NCBI RefSeq assembly: GCF_000002515.2
Contig: NC_006040.1
Location: forward strand, 1,576,728 to 1,640,727
Source: Kluyveromyces lactis
Taxonomy: Eukaryota > Ascomycota > Saccharomycetes > Saccharomycetales > Saccharomycetaceae
Direction of reading: 5' to 3'
Length of the DNA stretch: 64,000 nucleotides
A program made the translations under genes and the position numbers. Below, in pieces: positions 20,204-30,061 of this stretch. Numbering within the stretch: position 1 is the stretch's first letter; each line of letters starts with the position of its first letter. Under the pieces are notes generated by a model that was not told where the DNA came from, made no database searches, and worked only from the letters and a program-made list of their open reading frames with translations.

Positions 20204-20663
20204 TCTCTGCAAAATTTTTATAAAACCTTAACCCCCTCAAAATCCAACAGTAAGCTAGGAAGTTGCGCTGACAATGTTTATTGGTTTCTTTAGAAGCTTG
20301 TTAGATATTTAAAACAATACACAATAACTACAGTCATGTCTTTGTTCCTTGTGTCAGTTTTTATATCCAAGCCATCTCTGCCAATCTGTTTCCAGAGAAC
20401 TTATATATTGGATAATAAACGGAAATCGATGTGACACAAATTCCGGAAATGTAAACAGAGAAAGAAAGACAAAATGAAAACAGTCACGTGACAATCAAAT
20501 TTAACCAGAAATGAAAACACCTTTAGCAATATGGAAAAACAGCACACATTCAAAGTTCAGCACGAGAAGGTCATGCAGGGTGAAAGAATGTTCAAGAAAC
20601 TAAAAGAGATCAGCTAGTTCTACAATTAAGATTGAATCATACGCGTAACCCTTGAGTCATAGC
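20204..20663. other. divergent intergenic region between the Dpp1-like gene and RTT106
   Basis: This 460 bp region is a shared divergent promoter. It contains a GTCACGTG element at 20483-20490, a bHLH-type (Cbf1, Pho4 or Ino2/4) core. No other gene is visible, and no trace of HO is recognisable. Confidence 0.5.
20483..20490 (+). promoter_or_regulatory. CACGTG bHLH site
   Basis: GTCACGTG matches the Cbf1 (CDEI) consensus RTCACRTG and the core of Pho4 and Ino2/Ino4 sites. It is 174 bp before RTT106 and 280 bp before the lipid-phosphatase-like gene on the other strand. The sequence alone does not say which factor or gene it serves. It is not flanked by CDEII/CDEIII, so it is not a centromere. 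Confidence 0.4.
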
Positions 20664-22043
20664 ATGCCTAATTTTTTGGAGAAGCTTTCTGAGTCTTTAA
20701 GGGAAAAAGTTCTTCATATTGTCAGTAAAGAACCTGATTCAATATCTATCTTTCAAGAGGTCTATAACTGTGGGAAAGATTCTCAAGATGAGGATATCGA
20801 CAATAAGAAGCGCAAACTAACCACCACGGATACGCTGTCAGTTAATGATGAGAATGTTGTGTTTGAATTGCAGGACGTCTCTGTGCTATCTCCCTTACGG
20901 AAAAAGCTCACTGTGCTAATAGCAGTTGATGAGAGAGATCAATCACCAATGATCAGCTTCAACAAAAACAACAACGTTGAATATGTGATTAATAACATTA
21001 AGCAGTCGGTCAAATTTTCCACCTTTTTGCCCTTTCCAGAAAAGAAGAATTTGGTCTATCTATACATGAACTACGAACGGGATGGGTCAAACGCTGACCC
21101 TGTTCTCATTACTTTGAATAAAGAACAAATACTAAAGCAGTTCAAGGAGAGAAATCTTCTAAAAGCCGAAGACAGTGATTTCCAGTTATGTGTGGATTAT
21201 ATGAGGCGTCAGGCTATCCTTACTGGATTTAGGATATCTGATCCGTTCTCAAAATCTGTTATGGACTCTCATCATTCCTTTTTTGTCGATTGCCATAGAG
21301 GTAGCAAAGAAGGAACCTTGTTCTTTTTACCCGAACACATAATATTCGGTTTCAAAAAGCCTATACTCTTATTTGAATCGAAACAAATAGATGCCATCAC
21401 ATATTCTTCAATCACCAGACTAACTTTTAATGTAACACTAATTACCAAAGATGGGGAAAGGTTCGAGTTTTCCATGATAGATCAGAACAAGTTCAGCGAA
21501 ATTGACGAATATGTCAAGAAAAAGCAGGTAGAGGACAAGTCTATGAGTGATGAATTAAAGGCCAAAACACCGAAATCTGGACAGACATCCGATCAGTCTG
21601 CATTAAAAGAGGCTTTAGAAGAGTCAGGCACATTGGATACAATGAATGGTGAGTCTGATGACGAGGATGACCAAAACTTTGAGGAAGAAAGTGATCTTTC
21701 TGACGGAAGTGGTAGTGGTGATGATGACGAGGATGACGATGATGATGATGACGACGAGGATGATGATAGCATTGAAAAGGGCGATGACGGAGAAGAAGAA
21801 GAAGATGATAATGAGGAAGAAGAACAAGAGGAGGAGGAGAAGGAAGAGCAAGAGCAAGAGCAGAATAGACAAATACTTAACCGGGCATCCCCGAATGCTG
21901 CACCTTCTAATCATTTCTCAATGGAAATCGATGAAATACCTGATCTACTTGATGAGAATGGCCTAATCCAAGATATTCCAATTACAATGGACGATGACAA
22001 CGATGAAGAGGAAGAGGAGGGATCTGGCGTGGAGTATGATTAA
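20664..22043 (+). CDS. RTT106: Rtt106, histone H3-H4 chaperone
   Basis: Rtt106 binds H3-H4, prefers H3 acetylated at K56, and deposits nucleosomes after replication and in silent chromatin. I start at the ATG at 20664 (MPNFLEKL); the frame extends four codons further to a TTG. The 459-residue protein (455 in S. cerevisiae) has a short dimerisation region, then two PH-like domains at about 60-300. The segments SHHSFFVDCHRGSKEGTLFF and SITRLTFNVTLITKDG belong to the second of these. The tail after residue 330 is strongly acidic (long D and E runs), as in many histone chaperones. It is convergent with RIO2 with only 36 bp between stops, the same pair as YNL206C-YNL207W. Confidence 0.96.
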   Translation: MPNFLEKLSESLREKVLHIVSKEPDSISIFQEVYNCGKDSQDEDIDNKKRKLTTTDTLSVNDENVVFELQDVSVLSPLRKKLTVLIAVDERDQSPMISFNKNNNVEYVINNIKQSVKFSTFLPFPEKKNLVYLYMNYERDGSNADPVLITLNKEQILKQFKERNLLKAEDSDFQLCVDYMRRQAILTGFRISDPFSKSVMDSHHSFFVDCHRGSKEGTLFFLPEHIIFGFKKPILLFESKQIDAITYSSITRLTFNVTLITKDGERFEFSMIDQNKFSEIDEYVKKKQVEDKSMSDELKAKTPKSGQTSDQSALKEALEESGTLDTMNGESDDEDDQNFEEESDLSDGSGSGDDDEDDDDDDDDEDDDSIEKGDDGEEEEDDNEEEEQEEEEKEEQEQEQNRQILNRASPNAAPSNHFSMEIDEIPDLLDENGLIQDIPITMDDDNDEEEEEGSGVEYD

Positions 22044-22079
22044 ATATATTAATAAAATGCGAACAGTCTAATGTTCAGC

Positions 22080-23348
22080 TTATTCCTCAAGTATATAGTT
22101 ACCTAAACTGTCAATCTTCAAGTTACTTACACCATTGGAAATAGCCTCTATAATACGTTCATTTTCTTCGTCGCCTTCGCTTTCTGAATCGGATAGTTCA
22201 TCATCAGAAATATCGGAAGAATCTGAATAAGCTGAATAATCTGACTCATTCTGCACTTCATAATCGCTGTCGTCTTCATTTTGACGTTCTTTGGTATATT
22301 CCTCGTCTCTCATGCTTTGCACAGCTAATTCGAGATCCCGGTCGCCAGGGTGCTTTTTGGTAAAACCTGATGCCTTAACCAATTCATCAAGATTATCACA
22401 TCTTTCTATATCTCTTTCGAATACTGGGTGCGGGTATTTGAAACCATCACCAAAACCGTCCGTATCTAAAAATGTAGCGTCTTCTTGAGGTTCATACTTC
22501 AACTTCTTCTTGAAAAATCTTCTTATACAGTCAACATCTCTCTTAAAGTAATAGGCCGCATCCTGATGTTGAATGGAGATACACTGAGGAAAATCAATTA
22601 CAACGTAGCCCGGATCATCTTCACCTTCAGGCTCATCCTTAATCATAATATTGAATTCATTGAAATCACAATGAATTAGACCATGGTTCGCTAACTTCAC
22701 TATGAAACACATCAAGTCTGAATATAATTTTGGCAAATTTTTATGTTTTCCTAATCTTCTCATGGGATATCCTCTGATGTGCTCCATTAAGACACAATGT
22801 CTTGAGTTGTCAAAAGGTTGCGGAACTTCGAAATTTCTATCGTACAACATTGTCATAAACTGATATTCCTTATTTGCAGCTAGTTTAGATAGATGCATCC
22901 ATGATGCACTTTGTCCATTCCTTAAATAATCTCTGTTATTCTTAATGGTATGAAAGGACGTTCTACCAAGCCTGTGAATTTTCAAAACTTTGGATTCACC
23001 TGAGCGGTCACTCACTTGATAAATGTCAGATTCCTTTCCGACACCGATAGTAGTTCCAACGGAGTATAAAGTGTCTCTATTTAACATAGACTTTAATGCC
23101 AGATAGTCATATCCGTTGTATGTTAATCTATAACCATCATATTTTGAATTTCTCAATTTCGAGACTAAACTTAATTTTGCAAGATCACTGATTGATCTGT
23201 TGGTACCACTTGCGGAGCGCATACCAGATATATTGTGTATAAGTTGAGTTGGTACAACTTCATGGTTTCTAGACCCTTGTTCCACAGCTTGCAATACTTT
23301 GAAATCATCTGCGGTCAAATACCGCATATGAGATGTGTCTAATTTCAT
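22080..23348 (-). CDS. RIO2: Rio2, atypical kinase of 40S ribosome maturation
   Basis: Rio2 is an ATPase/kinase that rides on late pre-40S particles and is needed for cytoplasmic 20S to 18S rRNA processing. The 422-residue protein (425 in S. cerevisiae) has an N-terminal winged helix (residues 1-90). The nucleotide loop is GVGKESDIYQV at about 101-111, with the lysine in VLKIHRLG. The catalytic loop is LIHCDFNEFNIMI and the metal motif is VIDFPQCIS, with the phospho-accepting aspartate. A C-terminal acidic serine-rich tail ends near LDSLGNYILEE. Its promoter carries an exact PAC element at 23493-23500, typical of ribosome-biogenesis genes. Confidence 0.97.
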   Translation of the reverse strand: MKLDTSHMRYLTADDFKVLQAVEQGSRNHEVVPTQLIHNISGMRSASGTNRSISDLAKLSLVSKLRNSKYDGYRLTYNGYDYLALKSMLNRDTLYSVGTTIGVGKESDIYQVSDRSGESKVLKIHRLGRTSFHTIKNNRDYLRNGQSASWMHLSKLAANKEYQFMTMLYDRNFEVPQPFDNSRHCVLMEHIRGYPMRRLGKHKNLPKLYSDLMCFIVKLANHGLIHCDFNEFNIMIKDEPEGEDDPGYVVIDFPQCISIQHQDAAYYFKRDVDCIRRFFKKKLKYEPQEDATFLDTDGFGDGFKYPHPVFERDIERCDNLDELVKASGFTKKHPGDRDLELAVQSMRDEEYTKERQNEDDSDYEVQNESDYSAYSDSSDISDDELSDSESEGDEENERIIEAISNGVSNLKIDSLGNYILEE

Positions 23349-24187
23349 TATAAAAGACTAGGCGTTGTGTATTCCACCTACTTGTTTGAAACAGTACTGA
23401 TAATGAGAGTTATCTTTAGCTCAACTAATGGTCGAGTATGTAACTATTGAGTGGTAAGTCGAAGGATTCTTATTGTATATGTTCCATCTCATCTCATCGC
23501 ATCTCATACCTCTGTTTTCGAATTATGTTTCGAGTTACCACCGAGAAAAAAACCCGTAAAAGAAACAACATTAGTGTGAGGTACGGATGAATATTTTCCT
23601 ACTAAGCAAAGCGTTAATAATCTTTCCATGACGGCATATGATGCCAGCGATAAGAGTGCAGCTAGTTACAGCATCACAAGCTAATAGTGTAGGTATGAAC
23701 GTCAAAATAACAGGACATACCAGTGCTGTTTTAAGAAGTTATAAGATTATTTCTGAACATTTTCTTTGAAGACGAAGCGGCAATGACCTTAGATTCAGGT
23801 TTCACTGTTTGGTATGTACACCAAGATCAGAGAATATACAAGAACACACGTTAATTCTTTGGATATCCCATAACTGAATTACTGGAATTTGAAGGCACAA
23901 ATTAGAAACTTCTAAGCACCAACGCTAGTCATTCTCAATTTCGACAGATTTCGGATTGGATATTGAAGTGGAAACGCAAACTAAAGACGGTATAACGTTT
24001 TATTACTTGTATAGATATACAGATTGTTGATTATAAATGGTCATTCGAAACATGTTTTGCTTGTAAAACGTAGAAAATGTGACATTTATACTAATGTTGG
24101 AAAATAGATAAGATTGCAAAAGGGACTAGTCTAATGATATGTTGGAATAAAAAGTGGATTGAAAACGATGAACATTTAAATCACTTT
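23349..24187. other. intergenic region RIO2-SSB
   Basis: This 839 bp gap contains the RIO2 promoter and the 3' side of SSB. S. cerevisiae has YNL208W at this position, but no frame resembling it is present. Apart from the PAC element I see no gene, and no snoRNA with clear C/D or H/ACA boxes. Confidence 0.5.
23493..23500 (-). promoter_or_regulatory. PAC element of the RIO2 promoter
   Basis: CTCATCGC is the exact reverse complement of GCGATGAG, the PAC motif bound by Dot6/Tod6 in promoters of rRNA-processing genes. It lies 145 bp upstream of the RIO2 start, inside a run of related CATCTCAT repeats (about 23484-23508). Confidence 0.65.
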
Positions 24188-26029
24188 TTAACGGGTAGAC
24201 ATAGCCTTGGTGACAGCTCTCTTCAAACCGACTTCAGCCTTTCTCAAATCGTCAGTAGAAGCGTCTTCGATTTGCAAGGTGGAGAAAGCTTCAGCCAAAG
24301 CAGCTTCGACCTTAGCCTTAGCATTTCTCTTGATCTTAGCGGACAAGACTGGGTCAGTGACAGTTTGTTCAACAGAGGAGATGTATGATTCCAATCTTTG
24401 TCTGGCTTCGTGCTTCTTGGCGAAAGCTTCGTCAGCAGCCTTGAATTCTTCAGCTTGGTTGACCATTTGTTCAATTTCTTCAGAAGACAATCTACCGATA
24501 GCGTTGGAGATGGTAATGTTAGCGGACTTACCTGTGGACTTTTCGACGGCAGTGACCTTTAAGATACCGTTGGCGTCAACTTCGAAGATAGCTTCCAAAA
24601 CTGGTTCACCAGCTGGCATTGGTGGGACACCCTTCAAGTCGAATTCACCCAACAAAGTGTTTTCCTTACAGTTAACACGTTCACCTTGGTAAACTGGGAA
24701 AGTAACGGTAGTTTGGTGGTCAGCAACGGTGGTGAAAGTTCTTCTCTTGATGGTTGGGACAGTGGTGTTTCTTGGAACGACAACACCGAAGACATCACCA
24801 GCCATACCGACACCCAAAGACAATGGGGCAACATCCAACAACAACAAGTCCTTGGTTTCGTCAGAGGTGGATTGACCAGTCAAGATAGCACCTTGGACGG
24901 CAGCACCGTAAGCAACAGCTTCATCTGGGTTGATAGATTTTTCCAATTGCTTACCTTCGAAGAAGTCAGACAACAACTTTTGGACCTTTGGAATTCTGGT
25001 AGAACCACCAACCAAGACGACTTCGTCGATTTGGGACTTGGCGATCTTAGCATCCTTTAGAACTTGTTCAACTGGTTCCAAAGTAGACTTGAATAGAGCA
25101 GCGTTGATGTCTTCGAATCTAGCTCTGGTGATGGTAGCTTCAAAGTCTTCACCATCGAACAAAGAGTCAACTTCAACGGTGGTTTGAGCGACAGAAGACA
25201 AAGTTCTCTTGGCTCTTTCAGCAGCAGTTCTTAATCTTCTCAAAGCTCTGGCATCACCAGAGATGTCCAAACCGGTCTTCTTCTTGAATTCAGTCTTGAA
25301 ATGTTCCAACAAGTTGGTATCGAAATCTTGACCACCCAAGTGAGTGTTACCAGAGGTAGATTTAACAGTGTAAACACCACCAGCAATGTGTAATAGAGAA
25401 ACATCGAAAGTACCACCACCCAAATCGAAGATCAGGACGTGTCTTTCCTTATCAGACTTACCAGCACCTAGACCGTAAGCAATGGCAGCAGCAGTTGGTT
25501 CGTTAATGATTCTCAAGACGTTCAAACCAGCAATGGCACCAGCATCCTTGGTGGCTTGTCTTTGAGCATCGTTGAAGTAAGCTGGGACGGTAACGACAGC
25601 CTTTTCGACCTTCTTACCAATCTTAGCTTCAGCAATTTCCTTCATCTTGGTCAAGACCATGGAGGAAATTTCTTGTGGAGAAAAGGTTTTGGTTTCACCC
25701 AAATATTCAACTTCAATCAATGGGGCATCGTTGGAGTCGATAACCTTGAATGGCCAGGTCTTCATGTCAGATTGGACAGATTCTTCATCGAATCTTCTAC
25801 CAATTAAACGCTTAGCATCGAAGACGGTGTTTTTTGGGTTCAAAGCAGCTTGGTTCTTAGCAGCATCACCGATCAATCTTTCTTCTGGAGTGAAGGCAAC
25901 GAAGGATGGGGTAACTCTGTTACCTTGTTCGTTGGCAATAATTTCAACGGAATTCTCGTAAGTAGCAACACAAGAGTAAGTTGTACCTAAATCGATACCG
26001 ATAGCACCTGGGAAAACACCTTCAGCCAT
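24188..26029 (-). CDS. SSB1: Ssb, ribosome-associated Hsp70 chaperone (co-orthologue of SSB1 and SSB2)
   Basis: Ssb binds nascent chains at the ribosome exit tunnel together with the RAC co-chaperone and folds them using ATP. The 613-residue length equals that of S. cerevisiae Ssb1/2. Hsp70 signatures are all present: [13 protein letters not shown] near residue 11, [13 protein letters not shown] near 207, and [13 protein letters not shown] near 344. The C-terminal region ends without the EEVD motif, as expected for Ssb rather than Ssa. Codon use is far more biased than in any neighbour (favoured codons almost throughout), a sign of very high expression. Several frames on the opposite strand stay open because of this bias and are not genes. 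It is the single pre-duplication gene. Confidence 0.98.
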
Positions 26030-26343
26030 TGTTAGAAGTATGAATGTAGCTTGACGATTTGGAGGGGTTTATACAATATTACAGATCAAAACCGCTATGA
26101 AAATGTTAACTGTAACTTCTTTAATCCAAGAAACTAAAGTTCACTTTTTATTCAACATTCATATATAAAATGAAAAATTTTTCACTTTCAACGATGTGCT
26201 TTCCCTCATCACAACTTTAGTATCGAAATACGAAAATACACGCACAAACTCATCGGGCTCATCGCTCATCACCAGGAACTAGGTTTTTTTTTAGTTTTGT
26301 ATTAAAAAAAAGAACAGAGTCCTCAAAGTGTTTCTTTTTCATA

Positions 26344-26360
26344 ACACCCAAAACCCACAC
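26344..26360 (+). promoter_or_regulatory. possible Rap1 site upstream of SSB
   Basis: ACACCCAAAACCCACAC resembles the Rap1 consensus ACACCCRYACAYM in its first half and is followed by a second CCCACAC. It lies about 315 bp before the SSB start. SSB genes are co-regulated with ribosomal protein genes, which are Rap1 targets, so the position is sensible. The match is imperfect. Confidence 0.35.
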
Positions 26361-26395
26361 AGAACACAACCCAAGCTTGAGAAAAAGAAAGATCC

Positions 26396-26402
26396 CGGGT
26401 AA
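26396..26402 (-). promoter_or_regulatory. Reb1-type site upstream of SSB
   Basis: CGGGTAA, the reverse complement of the Reb1 core, about 367 bp before the SSB start and 36 bp from the Rap1-like element. Confidence 0.4.
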
Positions 26403-26795
26403 CACCCTTGACTTAGATGAAAGTTTACCAGGCTTTCTGCGAACCGTAGCAGCAAGATTAGCTTCTGCTGGAGGTATCTGGTTTAGAGTGTGAAAAATAC
26501 ACGCCATTTACCAGTACAAAGGCAATTCACTGTCTTTCAGTAATCTAATCGGTAGCAAATGTTTGGATGTTGTTTTGTTGGAACTGCAAATCCAAAACGC
26601 CAATTGATTTACACTTAGAGTTCTGATCTTAGGTTTTGTACTCCTCCTCCGTATAATTCAGTAGACTTTTTAACCGTGAACTGGTATCGCTATACATCGG
26701 CACAAATTTCTACATTCGACCTGCAGGCTGTGAAATCAGGCAGAATTAACTTAACAACTCCATTTTTTGTTTGCCCCATGAATGATGAAAGTTTT

Positions 26796-27611
26796 CTAAA
26801 AAAACCTGTTATCCCTAGGGCGCGGTACACTAAACATTCTTAAGTGTTGTTCAATCAAAACAATACATCGATGTACATTCTGTAGTTTACCGTAAATTCT
26901 AACTTCTTGAGTTGTATTTCGGGGGTTTTTGAGATCGAAATTGCTTAACCTTTTCTCAATTGGCATAATCTTTATATTGACACCTGCTTCACTTCTGAGA
27001 AATTCAATCCTCTGACCTTCATGCCCTATGAGGTAGCTTACTTGCAAACGACTCAAGACCAAACTTTCCTCGGTGGGAGTCACATTCTCAGCTTCTGTTT
27101 CAATCTGGAAAATATTATCAGTTTTACCAGGAATGCAACTTTCAAAAACATTGGTATTGTTGGAATACAAGTCCTTGTTCACTGAAGAAAGCATGTATAT
27201 ATCCAAACTTATATCTTGGATGGAACCTTCTAAAAGAATTAGATTACCTGAAATCTCCACATTTGATCTTAGTCTATTTCTTCGGATCTGGATGAAGTCT
27301 GAGATAAGAACCATCAGAATAAAGCCCTGACAATCCAAAATAGAAGAAAGTATTTTAACCTCTCCCGAGTACCAAATACTATAGTTGGCATTATCGTATA
27401 CCTCTACTTCTTCCTTTTCGAAACTGACATTCTCTGCCTTTAATCTAGTGAGTAACCATTTACCAATAAGTAACTGAACTCGATTTTGACTCTGCCCGAA
27501 ATGCTTATCATTGTGATTAGATCCACATGCTGGAGTAAAACTCTGCATGGCTTTTGTTGAGCATAAGCTTGTGTTTGTAACATATCTAAGAGCCAAACTG
27601 TCTAATTCCAT
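26796..27611 (-). CDS. MER1: Mer1, meiosis-specific splicing activator with a KH domain
   Basis: In S. cerevisiae Mer1 is made only in meiosis and binds an intronic enhancer in MER2, MER3, SPO22 and AMA1 transcripts, recruiting U1 and U2 snRNPs. The 271-residue protein (270 in S. cerevisiae) begins at the ATG at 27611; a TTG lies two codons upstream. The KH domain is near the C-terminus, about residues 190-260, with the GxxG loop in YLIGHEGQRIEFLRSEAGV. The rest is divergent, as is usual for Mer1. It follows SSB as YNL210W follows YNL209W. A perfect URS1 site lies 55 bp upstream, which supports meiotic control by Ume6. Confidence 0.88.
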   Translation of the reverse strand: MELDSLALRYVTNTSLCSTKAMQSFTPACGSNHNDKHFGQSQNRVQLLIGKWLLTRLKAENVSFEKEEVEVYDNANYSIWYSGEVKILSSILDCQGFILMVLISDFIQIRRNRLRSNVEISGNLILLEGSIQDISLDIYMLSSVNKDLYSNNTNVFESCIPGKTDNIFQIETEAENVTPTEESLVLSRLQVSYLIGHEGQRIEFLRSEAGVNIKIMPIEKRLSNFDLKNPRNTTQEVRIYGKLQNVHRCIVLIEQHLRMFSVPRPRDNRFF

Positions 27612-28019
27612 ATCCAACTTTACTAAGATGTTCGATTCTCTGTTTCAATTCTCTATTTGCAACCTCGGCGGCTAACCTCAAATACGTCGTTCAAAACTCT
27701 TATAGATATATGACAGTTGAAAGGCTCAATTGATCTAGTATTCAGCTGTAGTTTACTTACAGGTGTTAAACGATTAAACGAAAAAACAGTCTTGTCGTTG
27801 TGCCGGAAAGCGGTAGTTTCTTTATGCTATGTATGGGCATGGATGAGCTTCAATTTTCGGTGAGTTCAAAGGTTTTTTTTCCTTACCTATCACTATTATG
27901 CATTTTTGGACAAAATGCAGGTTTTATGAGAACACCAATGTTACACACCTGGAATCGTATTTAGACATCCTATACTGTACAAGTAGAGAGATAAATAAAA
28001 GGTCCGTTGGAGAAAGAAA
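27612..28019. other. intergenic region MER1-PTP1
   Basis: This 408 bp stretch is the MER1 promoter and the 3' side of PTP1. It contains the URS1 site at 27666-27675 and no further gene. Confidence 0.5.
27666..27675 (-). promoter_or_regulatory. URS1 element (Ume6 site) of MER1
   Basis: TCGGCGGCTA on the plus strand is the exact reverse complement of TAGCCGCCGA, the URS1 core bound by Ume6. Ume6 represses early meiotic genes in vegetative cells and helps activate them with Ime1. The site is 55 bp upstream of the MER1 start and in the correct promoter. Confidence 0.8.
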
Positions 28020-28990
28020 CTACAAACCCCTGGTATATCTGAAAATTTGCTTCGCAGCGTGATAAATAAATAAGTATTGTTGTGGGGATTCTACCGTTTT
28101 CAACCGTTGAGTTCTAAGCTGTCTTACTATCTGCTCAATGAGATCTTTATCGTAGCTATGAATAAACTCATCATCCTTAAAATCTATAGTTTTAGTGATT
28201 AAATGATCCAGCGCCATGTAAGTACCGGAGCGCCCAACGCCCGCAGAGCAATGTACGAAAATAGGATTAAACGGATCTGATGATGTATGTACATGTTTCA
28301 TCAAATGATGCAGGGGCCCGATCTCCTCCGGTCTTTCCATATCACTCCATTGATCGTAATAGAAATGATTGACGGTTTTCACCGGAAAAGATGGGTCTGA
28401 TGGTTTGAGAAGAATCTTACTGACAGTGTAATGTTGACAATTTTGAGTTAACACATTCTCCAATTCCAGGCCAAATGCAAAGTGAGACACATCCTCCGGA
28501 CTTGGACCTGTTTTTTGAATGGCAGGAGAAAACATAGTTTCATTGAGAGAGCGGGGCCAATAAGCGTAACATTTTTCTCTTCCTTGCTCTACAAGAGGAG
28601 TCACCATTACGACCGATATATCTTCTTCGGGCATTGCTGGTAAACCATCTGCCAGAATTGGGGCCAAGTATTAGGCAGTGGTCCCTGGCATGCAATGAAA
28701 TGGCTAGGTGCTTTAGACTGCCCTTCTATTTGTAACCTAATGTCCGATGCATTGATATAGTCGTTCCCCTGCACTACCTTTAACTTGATCCTGGTTTTTT
28801 CATAAGTCTTGATGTTAGTGTAACGGTTCCTGGTCATATTACATTTTGCGTCAGAAACTCCAAACGTCCATTCCGAATCCCTCGGGTGCAATGCGCCATC
28901 CCTTATTCTTGCGTCCTCCTGCTGTCTGATGTACCTAAACTTGAGCAGAAGGTCTCTATCATCTTGATCCAGATATTTTGGTCTGGACAT
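28020..28990 (-). pseudogene. PTP1: Ptp1, protein tyrosine phosphatase, reading frame interrupted by a one-base shift
   Basis: Ptp1 is a cytosolic phosphotyrosine-specific phosphatase. The N-terminal half (start ATG at 28990, MSRPKYLDQ) carries NDYINAS and QFWQMVYQQCP. The C-terminal half carries the P-loop VHCSAGVGRSG, the Q-loop and VKTVNHFYYDQW. The halves lie in different frames. The first frame closes at about 28607, and the second carries on homology from EDISVVMVTPLVE. Alignment with S. cerevisiae Ptp1 (CPLDNIVIVMVTP) is gapless if one base is missing near 28620-28630, so no intron is needed. Each half is otherwise clean, and all catalytic residues are present. Either this is a recent null allele or a base was lost in sequencing. 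No heptameric slippery site for -1 frameshifting is visible there. Confidence 0.85.
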
Positions 28991-29224
28991 CCTATCAGAA
29001 GTCTTAAGCAACCCCATTTCGTAACGTAAACATAAACGCACAAAACCTTCTCTGTTATATGTTTGGAAATTCCCCAATGCAATTTATACAAAGGACCCCT
29101 CGTCCCAGTCTATTCTACTGTAACTTTCTCCTTTCTTCGAAAAAATATCTTCACATGAGACCGAATGGCTTTGACATGGACTATTCACAGCTTTACTTAT
29201 AGGTAAATTCTGTATCTTTCGCTC

Positions 29225-29243
29225 TTTTTTTTTTTTTTTTTTT
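29225..29243 (+). repeat. poly(dT) tract of 19
   Basis: An uninterrupted run of 19 T, the longest homopolymer I see in the window. Poly(dA:dT) tracts exclude nucleosomes in yeast promoters; it is 235 bp upstream of PTP1. Confidence 0.9.
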
Positions 29244-29573
29244 CAATTTCAATTCTGTTCCTGAAGGACAACATATTATCTTTAGCATGGTTAACAAGCA
29301 TTGAACGTAGGATTCGGCAGGGGAAAAAGGCTTATTATGTCGACGTTCTTCACTTGTTGACTATTCTCAACAGCATTTCCTTGTAAGCGGTTCAAAACCC
29401 TGTAATCTTTCGCATTTAAATTACATCAAACACAATGGCACTTAGACAGGCTAGCCAAGTCACGGCCTTATGTGAAACTGTCTAAGGGAAACAGATATCT
29501 GCGTGCGATTGTGGGTTGGTTGGTGATCTCGTGTGGCGGACCTTTGGGTCGTGCATATTTACATTACCCGGCC

Positions 29574-29580
29574 ACACATA
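29574..29580 (+). promoter_or_regulatory. Reb1-type site in the PTP1-BRE4 promoter
   Basis: Exact TTACCCG core, 488 bp before BRE4 and 584 bp before PTP1. Confidence 0.4.
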
Positions 29581-30061
29581 ATCCTTATCTTATTTCTTCC
29601 TTATGCTTCGTCTGTTAGTAGCATACTGGCGCATTTTTTCCTGATTCCAAAGGAAAGGCGAAATTTGATGAGACTGGCATCGAATATGCATGTCACCTTA
29701 GGCAAGTGGGTTGAGGAATAGTAATAGGTGAAGGTAAGTTTTTGGTTTACACCCCACTCCTGGAATGTTTGAATATATGTTTCATTGTTATATATATATG
29801 TCTGTATACTATTACTGAGATACAGAAGGAGGAGCTTGATTTGTTTGAGTACTGTCTGCTTTTATCGTTTGAGGCAATGCCTTTCTGTTGATTTTTGGCA
29901 TCTGAAGTTCAACTCTTTTAAAGGAATAAATACAGAGGGAGGGGACAGAGAGGCTACAATTCTCATAATTGTAACATTACATTGCTACTGGCTATTGTTG
30001 CACATATCTCTTTCCCATAACATTGGGTCATCGGTCTTTTTCTTTTACGTAAATTTACTGT

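Larger units (their letters stand above)
26030..26795. other. promoter region of SSB and 3' side of MER1
   Basis: This 766 bp gap lies upstream of SSB and downstream of MER1. It holds a CA-rich Rap1-like element at 26344-26360 and a Reb1-type CGGGTAA at 26396-26402. An 82-codon minus-strand frame at 26259-26507 overlaps these sites and looks fortuitous. Confidence 0.5.
28991..30061. other. divergent intergenic region PTP1-BRE4
   Basis: This 1,071 bp region contains the two divergent promoters. It has a 19-base T run at 29225-29243 and a Reb1-type site TTACCCG at 29574-29580. The PTP1 frame remains open 29 codons upstream of its ATG to about 29077. Short plus-strand frames (29533-29721, 29785-30093) show no similarity to known proteins. 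Confidence 0.5.

Noticed and set aside
21624-21966. Open frames overlapping the acidic tail of RTT106
   Set aside because: They are by-products of GAT and GAA repeats in RTT106 and have no independent support.
23349-24187. YNL208W orthologue between RIO2 and SSB
   Set aside because: No frame with the glycine- and glutamine-rich composition of that protein is present.
24134-25961. Long plus-strand open frames opposite SSB
   Set aside because: They arise from extreme codon bias of SSB on the minus strand and code no recognisable protein.
28607-28667. Intron joining the two halves of PTP1
   Set aside because: The homologous protein sequence is continuous across the overlap, and one missing base explains it; no splice signals are needed.
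29385-29402. B-box-like GGTTCAAAACCC
   Set aside because: No A box at the required distance upstream and no cloverleaf.
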